DNA of 64,000 nucleotides, taken from NCBI GenBank assembly GCA_021732215.1, contig JAKFVL010000009.1, positions 124,001 through 188,000 on the forward strand, in the 5' to 3' direction. The translations under genes and the position numbers were made by a program. Shown piece by piece: positions 26,578 through 34,811 of this stretch (positions are counted from its first letter, which is position 1; each line of letters opens with the position of its first letter). Source of the stretch: Hyphomicrobiales bacterium. GTDB lineage: Bacteria; Pseudomonadota; Alphaproteobacteria; Rhizobiales; Xanthobacteraceae. Below the pieces are notes generated by a model, which worked only from the letters and a program-made list of their open reading frames with translations, made no database searches and was not told where the DNA came from.

Positions 26578-27331
26578 AACCCTCGCGTCCTTTGCGCAGC
26601 GTCCGCCATTGCCCGTCGTCGTGACCGCAGATGACTGTGGCTCCCGACTTCTCGATACGCCGCACCTCGCCATAGGACTTCAAAAGCGCGTCCGCATTCC
26701 AGGTGTTACGTGGCGCTTGGTCGTCGTCGAGATGCTTCCGCAAACTGATGGCGTCGGACGCAAGCAGGAATTGCCCGTCGCGATCGAGGTTGACGAGCGC
26801 GCCGAGCGTACCCGGTGTATGGCCCGGCAATGGCACGAGAACGACCTTGCCGTCGCCGAACAAATCTCGTTCTCCGGCAACGGTTTCGATCGTTTGCCCG
26901 ACATCCCAATCGTTGCGCAGATAGCCGGCAGCTTCCGCACCCGGCGCGGAAGCGGCCGCCAGCTCTTTTTCGTGCGCGAGAATGGTCGCCCTCTTGAAAA
27001 ACTGGTTACAGCCGCAGTGATCCGGATGAAAATGCGAGTTCACGACAATGTCGATATCGCCCGGCTCCAACCCGACACATGCAAGGCTCGGTAGGAGCAT
27101 TTCGTCCGCGCTCATGAGAGGCTTCATCACTTTCGCGAGCGGGCCCCAACGCTCCTCTGCATTTTCCACGACTGATGGATGGCAGCCGGTATCGAACAAC
27201 ACGTTGCCTTGCTTGTGCCTGATCAGAGCGCTGCTGACCGGAAGATCGATCGTCTCGCTACGATCTGCGTCCGGGATGTAGATGCTCTTTTTCATCCGGA
27301 CGCGGCCGGCGGAAAGAAAATTCAGCTTCAT
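26570..27331 (-). CDS. Metallo-beta-lactamase-fold hydrolase (N-acyl homoserine lactonase-like)
   Basis: A 253-residue zinc hydrolase with the HxHxDH motif (His100, His102, Asp104, His105 in SHFHPDHCG), a third His in GHTPG, the metal-bridging Asp in LASDAI and a final His in CGHDD. The pattern resembles AiiA/AttM lactonases, but many relatives open other lactones or thioesters. The ATG at 27331 overlaps the small-subunit stop (ATGA) and its stop overlaps the large-subunit start by 8 bases. It is thus inserted between two subunit genes of one enzyme. A lactone- or thioester-opening step in the same pathway is inferred; quorum quenching is less likely here. Confidence 0.85.
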   Translation of the reverse strand: MKLNFLSAGRVRMKKSIYIPDADRSETIDLPVSSALIRHKQGNVLFDTGCHPSVVENAEERWGPLAKVMKPLMSADEMLLPSLACVGLEPGDIDIVVNSHFHPDHCGCNQFFKRATILAHEKELAAASAPGAEAAGYLRNDWDVGQTIETVAGERDLFGDGKVVLVPLPGHTPGTLGALVNLDRDGQFLLASDAISLRKHLDDDQAPRNTWNADALLKSYGEVRRIEKSGATVICGHDDGQWRTLRKGREGYE

Positions 27332-27810
27332 TGCGTCTGCTCCCGGCGAATTGCCGCGGCACTGCGGATCGCGGCGACGATATTTTGATACCCTGTGCAG
27401 CGGCAGAGGTTGCCGGACAACCCTTCCCTGATCTCCTCGTCGGTCGCGAACGGATATTTGCGGAGCAAATCCTCGCCGGTCATCAGCATACCGGGCGTGC
27501 AGAATCCGCACTGGAGCCCGTGATGCTCGCGGAACTGAGTCTGCAACACGTTGAGCGTTTCAGGTGTTCCCAGCCCTTCGACCGTCGTGATCTCGCAGCC
27601 GTTAGCTTGTACCGCGAGCGTGAGGCAGGACCGCACGCTGTCGCCGTTCAACAGCACGGTGCAGGCCCCGCACACGCCGTGCTCGCAGCCGACATGAGTG
27701 CCGGTCAACCCGAGCGCGTCGCGCAAAAAATCAGACAGCAGCAAACGGGGCTCGAGATCAGCGACCTCGCGTCTCGTTCCGTTCACGATGACTGACACCT
27801 TCACGGCCAT
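27328..27810 (-). CDS. Molybdenum hydroxylase small subunit, two [2Fe-2S] clusters (CoxS-like)
   Basis: A 160-residue iron-sulfur subunit. The N-terminal plant-ferredoxin-like cluster uses Cys in GCEHGVCGACTVLLNG plus a later RSCL Cys. The C-terminal helical cluster uses CGFCTPG and NLCRCTGYQNI. It carries electrons from the molybdenum centre to the FAD subunit. Seven bases separate it from the medium-subunit gene, and ATGA links it to the hydrolase gene. Fully typical in length and motifs. Confidence 0.93.
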   Translation of the reverse strand: MAVKVSVIVNGTRREVADLEPRLLLSDFLRDALGLTGTHVGCEHGVCGACTVLLNGDSVRSCLTLAVQANGCEITTVEGLGTPETLNVLQTQFREHHGLQCGFCTPGMLMTGEDLLRKYPFATDEEIREGLSGNLCRCTGYQNIVAAIRSAAAIRREQTQ

Positions 27811-27817
27811 GCCGGAT

Positions 27818-28678
27818 CTATCCCTTCATCGCCAGCGCGGTGGTCATGGCGCGTTTGGCCAATCCGGCGAGAAGATGCTTTCGATACTCTCCAGAGGCGT
27901 GCAGATCGCTGTTTGGCGTCACGCTTGAAGCCACCCATTCCGCGAAGCGGTCAGATATCCGGCCATCGATGCCGCTCTCAACAAGTCTTTTCTCGACGTC
28001 ACCGAGCCGCAGCGGTGTATCGGCAACACCCATCACGGCCACCCGGGCATCCTCGATGCCGGATGCACCACGACGGATCGACAGTGCGACGCTTGCGAGC
28101 GCAAAATCACCGAAGCGCTTGGCTGCTTCTTCAAAAGCCCAGCCATCGTGCCTGAGGATCGGAAATTCGATCTCGGCCACGATGTCTTCGGGCTCCAGAC
28201 AGTTCGTCAAAGCATCGACGAAAAAATCTTTCGCTGCGATCGTGCGGCGTCCGCCCGGTCCTTGCACAGCGAGGCGCGCGTCGTAAAACATCGCCAGCAT
28301 CGGCAATTCGGCCGCGGGGTCCGCATGGGACAAACTGCCACCGATCGTCCCCCGATTCCGGATCGCCAGATGCGCCACGTGGCGCATCGCCGCTGACATG
28401 ACAGGCAAGTCGGAAGCGATCAGCGGCGAATGCTCGATGTCGCGATGGCGGGTCAGCGCCCCGATCGCCACATGGTCGCCGCGCTTTTCGATGAACGACA
28501 ACTCCTTGATGCCATTCAAATCGACAAGGACGGCGGGCCGCGTCATCCGGAAGTTCAGCAACGGCAGCAGACTCTGGCCGCCGGCGAGGAGCTTCCCTTC
28601 GCCATTGGCTGCGGCGAGTGCCTCCACAGCGGCGTCCAGCGTTGCAGGCGCGACGTAGTCGAATCCGGCCGGCTTCAC
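27818..28678 (-). CDS. Molybdenum hydroxylase medium subunit, FAD-binding (CoxM-like)
   Basis: A 286-residue FAD-binding subunit of the CO dehydrogenase / xanthine dehydrogenase type. The FAD-binding motifs AGGQSLLPLLNFR and IRNRGTIGGSLSHADPAAE (TIGG type) are clear, with the CO_deh_flav_C domain following. It passes electrons from the iron-sulfur subunit to an external acceptor. The gene order medium, small, then large with an inserted hydrolase is unusual only for the insertion. Start ATG at 28678, second gene of the operon. Confidence 0.92.
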   Translation of the reverse strand: MKPAGFDYVAPATLDAAVEALAAANGEGKLLAGGQSLLPLLNFRMTRPAVLVDLNGIKELSFIEKRGDHVAIGALTRHRDIEHSPLIASDLPVMSAAMRHVAHLAIRNRGTIGGSLSHADPAAELPMLAMFYDARLAVQGPGGRRTIAAKDFFVDALTNCLEPEDIVAEIEFPILRHDGWAFEEAAKRFGDFALASVALSIRRGASGIEDARVAVMGVADTPLRLGDVEKRLVESGIDGRISDRFAEWVASSVTPNSDLHASGEYRKHLLAGLAKRAMTTALAMKG

Positions 28679-28721
28679 GAGTGTCGTCCTTGAGGGTGCA
28701 TGATCACTCGCTTTGCCATTC

Positions 28722-29498
28722 TCATTCGCCGCGAAAATTCGGAGTTCGCTTCTCCGCGAAGGCCGTTCGCCCCTCTTTGAAATCCTGGCTGTCGGATGCT
28801 TCGTCGATCAATCGCTGCGCCGAAGCTAGATCGAGAGAACCGGCGCCCATGGAAAGACCGTTGAGCATGAACTTGGCCCCGGCTATCGACAGCGGTGCAT
28901 TGGCTGATAAACGACGGGCGAATTCTTCTGCCGCGGTAACGACATCGTCATGCACCTCGTCAATCAAACCCATCGATCTCGCCTGCTCGACAGGGTAACG
29001 ATCGCCGGAGTAGAGAACGCGCTTCGCATTCACTATTCCAACCAGCGCCGACAGCCGCCGCACGCTGTCGATCCCATAAATGATGGATAGCTTGGCCGAC
29101 GGGATGCCCACAACAGCCGTCCGGTCGGCGAATCGAAAGTCGCAAGCCAAAGCGAGATGGCAGCCTCCGCCGAGACAGTAACCCGACAACGCGGCGATCA
29201 CCGGCTTTCCCAGATTCGCAATTGCCCCCGAGCACGCATCGACGGCAATTTCATAGTCACGACTTTGCTGTTTGTCGTTTCTGATCGCATCGAACTCGGA
29301 TATGTCGGCTCCGACGCTGAAGTCCTTCCCGCTGCCCGTCAATACGACCGCGCGCAGCGATCGGTCCGCGGCGATACGGGTAAAGATTTCAGCGATCTCC
29401 CGCCACATCTCAAGCGTGACGGCATTTCTCGCCGATGGCCGGTTCAGAACGACGTGCGCAAGGCCATTCTGCGCTCTGATGTCGATGGCTTCCGACAC
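28722..29498 (-). CDS. Crotonase-family (enoyl-CoA hydratase/isomerase-like) protein with altered active site
   Basis: A 258-residue crotonase-fold protein with the oxyanion-hole segments FSVGADISEF and ALSGYCLGGGCHLALACD. Of the two catalytic glutamates of classical enoyl-CoA hydratase, the first (GGGCE) is His and the second (PE) is Ser in GIPSAKLS, so water addition by the usual mechanism is doubtful. Isomerase, hydrolase, dehalogenase or ring-cleaving crotonases remain possible. The GTG at 29498 follows AGGAG at good spacing and gives the standard length; the frame opens at 29546. First gene of the leftward operon, behind the operator-like sequence at 29561-29586. Confidence 0.82.
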   Translation of the reverse strand: MSEAIDIRAQNGLAHVVLNRPSARNAVTLEMWREIAEIFTRIAADRSLRAVVLTGSGKDFSVGADISEFDAIRNDKQQSRDYEIAVDACSGAIANLGKPVIAALSGYCLGGGCHLALACDFRFADRTAVVGIPSAKLSIIYGIDSVRRLSALVGIVNAKRVLYSGDRYPVEQARSMGLIDEVHDDVVTAAEEFARRLSANAPLSIAGAKFMLNGLSMGAGSLDLASAQRLIDEASDSQDFKEGRTAFAEKRTPNFRGE

Positions 29499-29560
29499 TT
29501 TTTCTCCTGACCGAACCTGGCGTTTCTGGTTTGCTTTCCGCATCAACCGAGCGGCTTCAC

Positions 29561-29586
29561 GTTACTTGCATAAGTAGACTAATGAC
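29561..29586. promoter_or_regulatory. Third copy of the HxlR-type operator sequence
   Basis: This stretch aligns with 20617-20641 (shared core GTTAC-TGCATAA-TAGACT and a trailing AATGAC) with two substitutions and one missing base. It includes a perfect dyad, TACTT-GCAT-AAGTA. It lies 63 bases upstream of the crotonase start and on the upstream side of the LysR gene, so the HxlR regulator could control this operon as well. Confidence 0.6.
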
Positions 29587-29715
29587 TTCGGGCGCGTCAA
29601 GGCCGTGAAAATCGGATTGTATGCCCATGGCTCAAGTGAGCTGCCAATCTCATTGGTCGCACTCGCAACAAGACTTGGCTATTGTAGCGGCGATCGGAAA
29701 CCGCCGGGCAATCAC

Positions 29716-30657
29716 GTGGATATTCGTCAGCTTCGCTGCTTTCTGGCAACCGTCGAAGAAGGATCCCTGTCTGCGGCCGCCGTGAAGCTGCAATTGGCGC
29801 AGCCTTCGCTGTCGCAGCATATCGTGAAACTGGAGGATGAACTGGGGGTTCAACTCCTGGTCCGAGGGCCGCGCGGCGTCATGGTGACGGAGGCGGGTCA
29901 CTCCCTCGCCACGCATGCCCGGACCATTCTCGAAGTCCTCGCTATCGCTGCCGAGGACGTGCGGAATTGCGGCGGCGAACCGCGGGGGTCTGTATCGATT
30001 GGTCTGCCGTCTTCGCTGAGCATGATTTTGAGCGTCCCCCTCGCCGAAACGGTCCTCAACGAATATCCACAGATCCGCCTCCGCCTTGTCGAAGCCATGT
30101 CGGGCCACATTCAATCCTGGATAACCGACAACACGATCGATCTCGGATTTCTTTACGACGTCCAGCAGACGCGGCATCTCGTATGCAGGCCGCTGTTCAC
30201 GGAAAACCTCTTTGTCGTCGCAGCGGCGGACAATTGGGCGATGCAACCCTCGACGCCCATCCGGCTGACGGACGTAGCCAATCTGCCGCTGGTTTTGCCG
30301 AGCCGGACGCACGGACTACGCGAGATCATCGAGCGGCATGCGCGCGCAAACAATATCACGCTCAACGTGATGCTTGAGATCGACGCCTTGACACAGATCA
30401 AGGCGCTGGTGTCCCGTGCCAGCGCCTACACAATTCTCGCTCACGCGGCAGTGCTGGACGAGATCGAAAGCGGCGAACTCGTTCTGGTCCCGATCGTCGA
30501 ACCGGCATTGAAACGAACGGTCTCGCTTGTGCGCAATCCCGGCCGGCTCGTGACGCGGGCCAGCCTCGAGGTGGAGCGGCTGACCGCCGAACTCATTTCC
30601 GAGTTGATCAGGCGACGGCGCTGGCAGGCCGAGGAATTCAATCAAACCGGGCCATAG
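29716..30657 (+). CDS. LysR-family transcriptional regulator
   Basis: A 313-residue regulator from the GTG at 29716 (VDIRQLRCFLATVEEGSLSAAA, the standard LysR opening). The helix-turn-helix ends near residue 60, and a NAC/Cbl-like effector domain follows (GSVSIGLPSSLSMIL). An upstream in-frame GTG at 29605 would add 37 atypical residues. It stands between two catabolic units, divergent from the crotonase operon and directly before the LivK-type gene, and could regulate either. A direct repeat at 30654-30682, at the end of this gene and before the LivK-type gene, is a candidate site. Confidence 0.85.
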   Translation: MDIRQLRCFLATVEEGSLSAAAVKLQLAQPSLSQHIVKLEDELGVQLLVRGPRGVMVTEAGHSLATHARTILEVLAIAAEDVRNCGGEPRGSVSIGLPSSLSMILSVPLAETVLNEYPQIRLRLVEAMSGHIQSWITDNTIDLGFLYDVQQTRHLVCRPLFTENLFVVAAADNWAMQPSTPIRLTDVANLPLVLPSRTHGLREIIERHARANNITLNVMLEIDALTQIKALVSRASAYTILAHAAVLDEIESGELVLVPIVEPALKRTVSLVRNPGRLVTRASLEVERLTAELISELIRRRRWQAEEFNQTGP

Positions 30658-30682
30658 GCTTTCACAGCCACCTATAGGCTTT
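30654..30682. promoter_or_regulatory. Direct repeat ahead of the Liv-type operon
   Basis: ATAGGCTTT occurs at 30654-30662 and 30674-30682, 20 bases apart, with the first copy overlapping the LysR stop codon. A spacing near two helical turns suggests a regulator binding one face of the helix, possibly the upstream LysR protein. Evidence is limited to the repeat itself. Confidence 0.3.
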
Positions 30683-30792
30683 GCCGATAGCCGCTCAAGG
30701 CTGCGCTTGCCTTGTTGAACGGCAGACGGCCTGAAACACTTCCGGTCAAAACAAAGAACATTCGTCTAACCATGCACTCGGGGAGAGCGCTC

Positions 30793-32091
30793 ATGAGAAA
30801 AACGTTCGCAATCGCAGTCGCTGCTGCGCTGCTGGGAATAACGCCGTCCGGTTTCGCAGCCGACAAACCCGCCGAGCTAAAAATCGGCATCACGACGTTC
30901 TCCTCGGGTCCCGCGTCGGTCTTTGGGGTTCCGGGCAAGGCCGCGGCCGAACTATTGATCGACGAATGGAACAAGACAGGAGGCATTGGAGGCGTTCCGG
31001 TCAGGCTTTTCTTCGTCGACGAAGGCGCGGGAACGCAAGCCTTGCTGGCCGAGTACCGCCGTCTGGTTCAGGAAGAAAAAGTTGCCGTGATGTTCGCATC
31101 GATTTCGAGTGGAAACTGCCAGGCCGTCGCGCCGCTCGCCGAGGACCTCAAGGTTCTGAACTACATGTGGGACTGCGGCACCCAGCGGATATTGGAGGAA
31201 GGCAAATTCCGCTACGTCTATCGCCCGCAATCCTATGGCACGCCCGAAATGCTTTCCACCGTGCTCTACATGCTGCGCAAGAAGCCCGACCTGAAAACCA
31301 TCGCGGTGGTGAATCAGGATTATGCGTGGGGCCGCGATAGCTGGCAGTTGTTTTCCACCGCGCTGAAAGCCCTCAAGCCAGACGTCAAGGTCGTTGCCGA
31401 GCTGTTTCCCAAACTTGGGGCTGCCGACTTTTCAACGGAAATATCACGCCTGCAGGCGTTACGTCCGGATGTCGTGCTGTCCACTTCGTGGGGCGGCGAC
31501 CTCGATACGCTCGTGCGTCAGGCCAATCAGCGCGGGCTGATGAACCAATCGCTGTTTGTGTTGCCGTTGGCCGAGAGCTCGCTCGAACGGCTCGGCTCCG
31601 ACATGCCGGAAGGCGTCATTGTTGGGGCACGGGGCAACAACTACTTCCTCAATCCGGAATACAAGGACAAGCCCGAGTTCAAAGCGTTTGTTGACGCTTT
31701 CCAGAAGAAGACCGGCGCCTATCCGATCTATCCAGTTTTTCACATGGCGCAGTCCTTGTCCGCGCTGCGTAACGCCTATGAAAAGGCGATCAAGGCGAAT
31801 GGCGGCCAGTGGCCGAGCCATGAGCAGGTCGCTGACGCTACCAAAGGAGTGACTGCAGAAGCCTACAGCCGGCCGATCATGATACGAGAGGACGGCCAGG
31901 GGCTTGCCGATCAGTTGCTTGGCGTATCCAAGCGTGATCCGAAGTACAAGTTCGCGATCATGGATGACATGGCGGTCTACCCGGCCGACAAGATTTCTAC
32001 ACCGGTCGGCAAGATCTCGATCGAGTGGTTGAAGACGATCGAACCCTCGATGCTCAACCTTCAGGTTTCGACCTTCAAGCACGCCATGTGA
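30793..32091 (+). CDS. Branched-chain amino acid-type ABC transporter substrate-binding protein
   Basis: A 432-residue periplasmic binding protein with a signal peptide at about residues 1-23 (ending GFAAD) and a mature part opening LKIGITTFSSGPASVFG. The ATG at 30793 has a GGGGAG ribosome binding site; the frame opens earlier at 30712 but lacks one there. It heads a complete Liv-type import operon with two permeases and two ATPases. In this setting the ligand is probably an aromatic or related acid rather than leucine, as in several Rhodopseudomonas binding proteins for lignin-derived acids. Confidence 0.9.
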   Translation: MRKTFAIAVAAALLGITPSGFAADKPAELKIGITTFSSGPASVFGVPGKAAAELLIDEWNKTGGIGGVPVRLFFVDEGAGTQALLAEYRRLVQEEKVAVMFASISSGNCQAVAPLAEDLKVLNYMWDCGTQRILEEGKFRYVYRPQSYGTPEMLSTVLYMLRKKPDLKTIAVVNQDYAWGRDSWQLFSTALKALKPDVKVVAELFPKLGAADFSTEISRLQALRPDVVLSTSWGGDLDTLVRQANQRGLMNQSLFVLPLAESSLERLGSDMPEGVIVGARGNNYFLNPEYKDKPEFKAFVDAFQKKTGAYPIYPVFHMAQSLSALRNAYEKAIKANGGQWPSHEQVADATKGVTAEAYSRPIMIREDGQGLADQLLGVSKRDPKYKFAIMDDMAVYPADKISTPVGKISIEWLKTIEPSMLNLQVSTFKHAM

Positions 32092-32097
32092 CCGCAA

Positions 32098-32130
32098 GGA
32101 CAGGGCGGAGCTACAACCGCCGCCCTGTCC
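32098..32130 (+). terminator. Intercistronic hairpin, attenuator-like
   Basis: GGACAGGGCGG (32098-32108) pairs perfectly with CCGCCCTGTCC (32120-32130), an 11-base GC-rich stem with an 11-base loop, followed by AATTTT. It resembles an intrinsic terminator with a weak T-run, placed between the binding-protein gene and its permeases. Partial termination or mRNA protection would give excess binding protein. Confidence 0.65.
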
Positions 32131-32152
32131 AATTTTCACGAGGCCGATCGAC

Positions 32153-33058
32153 ATGACTTCGGACCTGCTGCTGATCGCGGCGCTGGACGGCATCGCCTAT
32201 GCGGCGCTTGTCTTCCTCGTGGCCGTCGGGCTCACCCTGATTTTTGGCGTCCTGCGCGTTCTCAATATAGCGCATGGCAGCTTCTATGCGCTGGGGGCTT
32301 ACGTTGCAGCAAGCCTTGGCATCGGAATAGCCGCGTCGAAGATTTCACCCTGGCTCTCCTATCCTGCGCTCGCAGTTGCGGCCGCCATCGTCGGAATCGT
32401 CGTCGGTTCGGCAATCGAGCGACTGCTCTTGCAGCGAATCTACGACAAGGAAGAAGTGCTGCAGCTTCTTGTCACGTTCGCTGCATTCATGATCCTCGAC
32501 AATGCGCAGCGGCTGATCTGGGGCGTACAGCCATACTTCGTCGCCACTCCTCTTCAGCTTCTCGGCAACGTGCAGATCGGCGGCATTACCTATACCGTCT
32601 ATCAGATCATCGTGTTGCCAGCCGTGGCCTTGCTGGTCCTCGCGGGGATGAGGCTGTTCCTGCGCCGAACCGTTTCCGGTCGGGTCATTCTGGCCGTGGC
32701 GGAAGATCGTGAAGCCGCCCGTGCAATCGGAATCAACGTACCGCGCGTCTATCTGTGGACCTTCGTGATCGGATCGATCCTTGCCTCACTGGGAGGATCG
32801 CTTGCGTCGCCGACCACGTCGATCCTGCCCGGCATGGGCACCGACATGCTCGTGCTCTCCTTCGCCGTTGCAGCCTCTGCCGGACTTGGCCGAATCGAAG
32901 GAGCGGCCATCACCGCCCTGCTGATCGGACTTGGCCGCTCCGCCGCAGTGTACTGGGCGCCGGAGCTGGATGTGCTGGTGCCTTACCTCATCATGACGCT
33001 GGTGCTGCTGGTAAAACCGCAGGGCTTGTTCGGCACCCTTCAGGCGCGGAGGATTTGA
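32153..33058 (+). CDS. livH: Branched-chain amino acid-type ABC transporter permease (LivH-like)
   Basis: A 301-residue polytopic permease with about eight hydrophobic segments. The LivH opening (AALDGIAYAALVFLVAVGLTLIFGVLRVLNIAHG, shown in parts) ends in the LNIAHGSFYALGAY motif. The cytoplasmic coupling loop holds EDREAARAIGINVPRVYL. The stop overlaps the next start as TGATG, so the two permeases are translated together. Gene symbol denotes family only; substrate is likely not leucine here. Confidence 0.9.
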   Translation: MTSDLLLIAALDGIAYAALVFLVAVGLTLIFGVLRVLNIAHGSFYALGAYVAASLGIGIAASKISPWLSYPALAVAAAIVGIVVGSAIERLLLQRIYDKEEVLQLLVTFAAFMILDNAQRLIWGVQPYFVATPLQLLGNVQIGGITYTVYQIIVLPAVALLVLAGMRLFLRRTVSGRVILAVAEDREAARAIGINVPRVYLWTFVIGSILASLGGSLASPTTSILPGMGTDMLVLSFAVAASAGLGRIEGAAITALLIGLGRSAAVYWAPELDVLVPYLIMTLVLLVKPQGLFGTLQARRI

Positions 33059-34068
33059 TGGGCGCGCGCAACATCGTCCTGCTTGTGACTGCCGCCGTGT
33101 TGCTCGCCGCCGTGGCATGGCTGCTTCCGTGGACGCGCACGTTCCTCGTGATCGCCATGTCCAAGGGGCTCGCCGCGCTCGGCATCGTCATCCTGTTGCG
33201 CGCCGGCCAGGTGTCGTTCGGCCATGCGATGTTCTTTGCAGTCTCCGCCTATGCCGCGGGCTTTGCGAGTCGCATGCTCGGCGGGACCGACATCGCGGTC
33301 ATGCTTGCCGTCGGCATTGCCGCGGCCGCCGTTCTCAGCCTGGTCGTGGGATTGTTCGTGGTACGATACCGCCAGATTTTCTTTGGTATGCTCAATCTCG
33401 CTTTCTCGATGGTGCTCTACTCCATTCTCGAGAAATTCTTCGAGATCACCGGAGGATCCGATGGCCTGAGGCTGAGCCGCCCGTCGATGTTCGGTCTTGT
33501 GCTCCAGCGCAACGACTTCGATTTAATGCTGGTGTTTTTGTCGATTGCGCTCGCCTTGGGCGCAACCCTTGCAGTGCAGGTCTATTTCGCATCCTCCTAC
33601 GGGCAAGCGTTGCGCGCCATCAAGTCGAACGAAACCCGCCTCGAATATATCGGAGTATCGGCGCGGCTGGTGTTGCTGATCGGCTATGTTGTCTCTGCCG
33701 TCACCGGCGCGATCGGCGGCGTGTTGCTCGCAGCTCTCCAGGGGCTTGCCAGTCCGAGCTTCTCATACTGGATTCAGTCCGGCGAATTCGTCTTCATAGC
33801 TATTCTCGGCGGCAGCGCGTTTCCTGCCGGAGCTTTTGTCGGCGCGCTCGTATATGAAGGAGTGCGCATCTACGCCGCAGCTTTTGCAAACGACATCTGG
33901 GAACTGGTCCTGGGCCTTGTCATTATCGGCATTATTCTGTTCGCGCCGCGCGGCCTGGTCGGACTCGCAGTCGAAACATTCGCTTCTCCCCGCAAGCGTG
34001 AAGCGGTGCCGGACGGCTCTGTTCCGATGACGAACGCTGCACCGGCCAAGGGGAGCGCAGAGCAATGA
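33058..34068 (+). CDS. livM: Branched-chain amino acid-type ABC transporter permease (LivM-like)
   Basis: A 336-residue permease, partner of the LivH-like protein. Multiple membrane helices, the segment LRAGQVSFGHAMFFAVSAY typical of LivM, and the coupling loop RAIKSNETRLEYIGVSARL are present. The true start is the ATG at 33058, overlapping the livH stop. An open frame runs back to 32755, but that part is antiparallel to livH coding sense and lacks membrane character. The 3' end overlaps the ATPase gene by ATGA. Confidence 0.9.
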   Translation: MGARNIVLLVTAAVLLAAVAWLLPWTRTFLVIAMSKGLAALGIVILLRAGQVSFGHAMFFAVSAYAAGFASRMLGGTDIAVMLAVGIAAAAVLSLVVGLFVVRYRQIFFGMLNLAFSMVLYSILEKFFEITGGSDGLRLSRPSMFGLVLQRNDFDLMLVFLSIALALGATLAVQVYFASSYGQALRAIKSNETRLEYIGVSARLVLLIGYVVSAVTGAIGGVLLAALQGLASPSFSYWIQSGEFVFIAILGGSAFPAGAFVGALVYEGVRIYAAAFANDIWELVLGLVIIGIILFAPRGLVGLAVETFASPRKREAVPDGSVPMTNAAPAKGSAEQ

Positions 34069-34808
34069 CGATGCCGCTCCTTCAGGTCAAGGATCTGTCG
34101 ATCCGTTTCGGTGGCATCATCGCTGCTGAAGATGTCAACTTGTCCGTCAATCCCGGCGAGAATCTCGCCATCATCGGCCCCAACGGCGCCGGCAAAACCA
34201 CATTCCTCAACATCTGTACCGGATATCTCAGCCCGGTGAGCGGCACAGTTCACTTCATGGGCCGCGACATCACCCGCCTCGCCCCGCGCAATATCACCCG
34301 CCTTGGTATCGCGCGGGCCTTTCAGATCCCGCAGCTTTTTCTGGAGCAGACCGTCAACGAGAACATGCTGCTTGCGATCACGGCGCGCCACACGAGCTTG
34401 TCGACCATCCGCCCGCTCGGAACCTCGGCATTTCGTGACGAGGCGGCGGACATCCTCAGTCTGCTCAAAGTCGCCGATTTTGCGGCGCGGCCGGCGCAGG
34501 AACTGCCGGAAGGAACACGCAAGCTGGTCGATATTGCGATTGCCCTGGCGCTGCAACCGCGCCTGTTGCTGATGGACGAGCCGACCAGCGGCGTCGCCTC
34601 GAGCGAAAAATTTGCGGTCATGGATGTGCTGGTCGCGGCTCTCGCCACACGCGGCGTATCGTCGGTATTCGTCGAGCACGATATGGAAATGGTGACGCGC
34701 TACGCCAATCGCGTCGCGGTCTGGAACGGTGGACGGGTTCAGAAAAGCGGACCGCCACAAGATATCCTCGACGACCCCGAAGTACGGCGAACGGTGATCG
34801 GACACTAG
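34065..34808 (+). CDS. livG: Branched-chain amino acid-type ABC transporter ATPase (LivG-like)
   Basis: A 247-residue ATP-binding subunit: Walker A GPNGAGKTTFLNI, Q-loop area ARAFQIPQLFLEQTV, and Walker B LLLMDEPTSGV. The H-loop reads FVEHDMEMV. The signature region is altered: the usual LSxGxxR reads LPEGTRKLVDIAIAL, with Pro-Glu in place of Ser-Gly, a variation seen in some LivG proteins. Overlaps livM by four bases and is followed three bases later by livF. Confidence 0.9.
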   Translation: MTMPLLQVKDLSIRFGGIIAAEDVNLSVNPGENLAIIGPNGAGKTTFLNICTGYLSPVSGTVHFMGRDITRLAPRNITRLGIARAFQIPQLFLEQTVNENMLLAITARHTSLSTIRPLGTSAFRDEAADILSLLKVADFAARPAQELPEGTRKLVDIAIALALQPRLLLMDEPTSGVASSEKFAVMDVLVAALATRGVSSVFVEHDMEMVTRYANRVAVWNGGRVQKSGPPQDILDDPEVRRTVIGH

Positions 34809-34811
34809 CAG

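Noticed and set aside
24178-28678. Carbon monoxide dehydrogenase genes
   Set aside because: The large subunit lacks the AYRCSFR active-site loop of CO dehydrogenase; only the wider family can be claimed.
32755-33057. An upstream extension of the LivM-like frame
   Set aside because: It lies within livH in another frame and lacks hydrophobic segments; the ATG at 33058 overlaps the livH stop as is typical.
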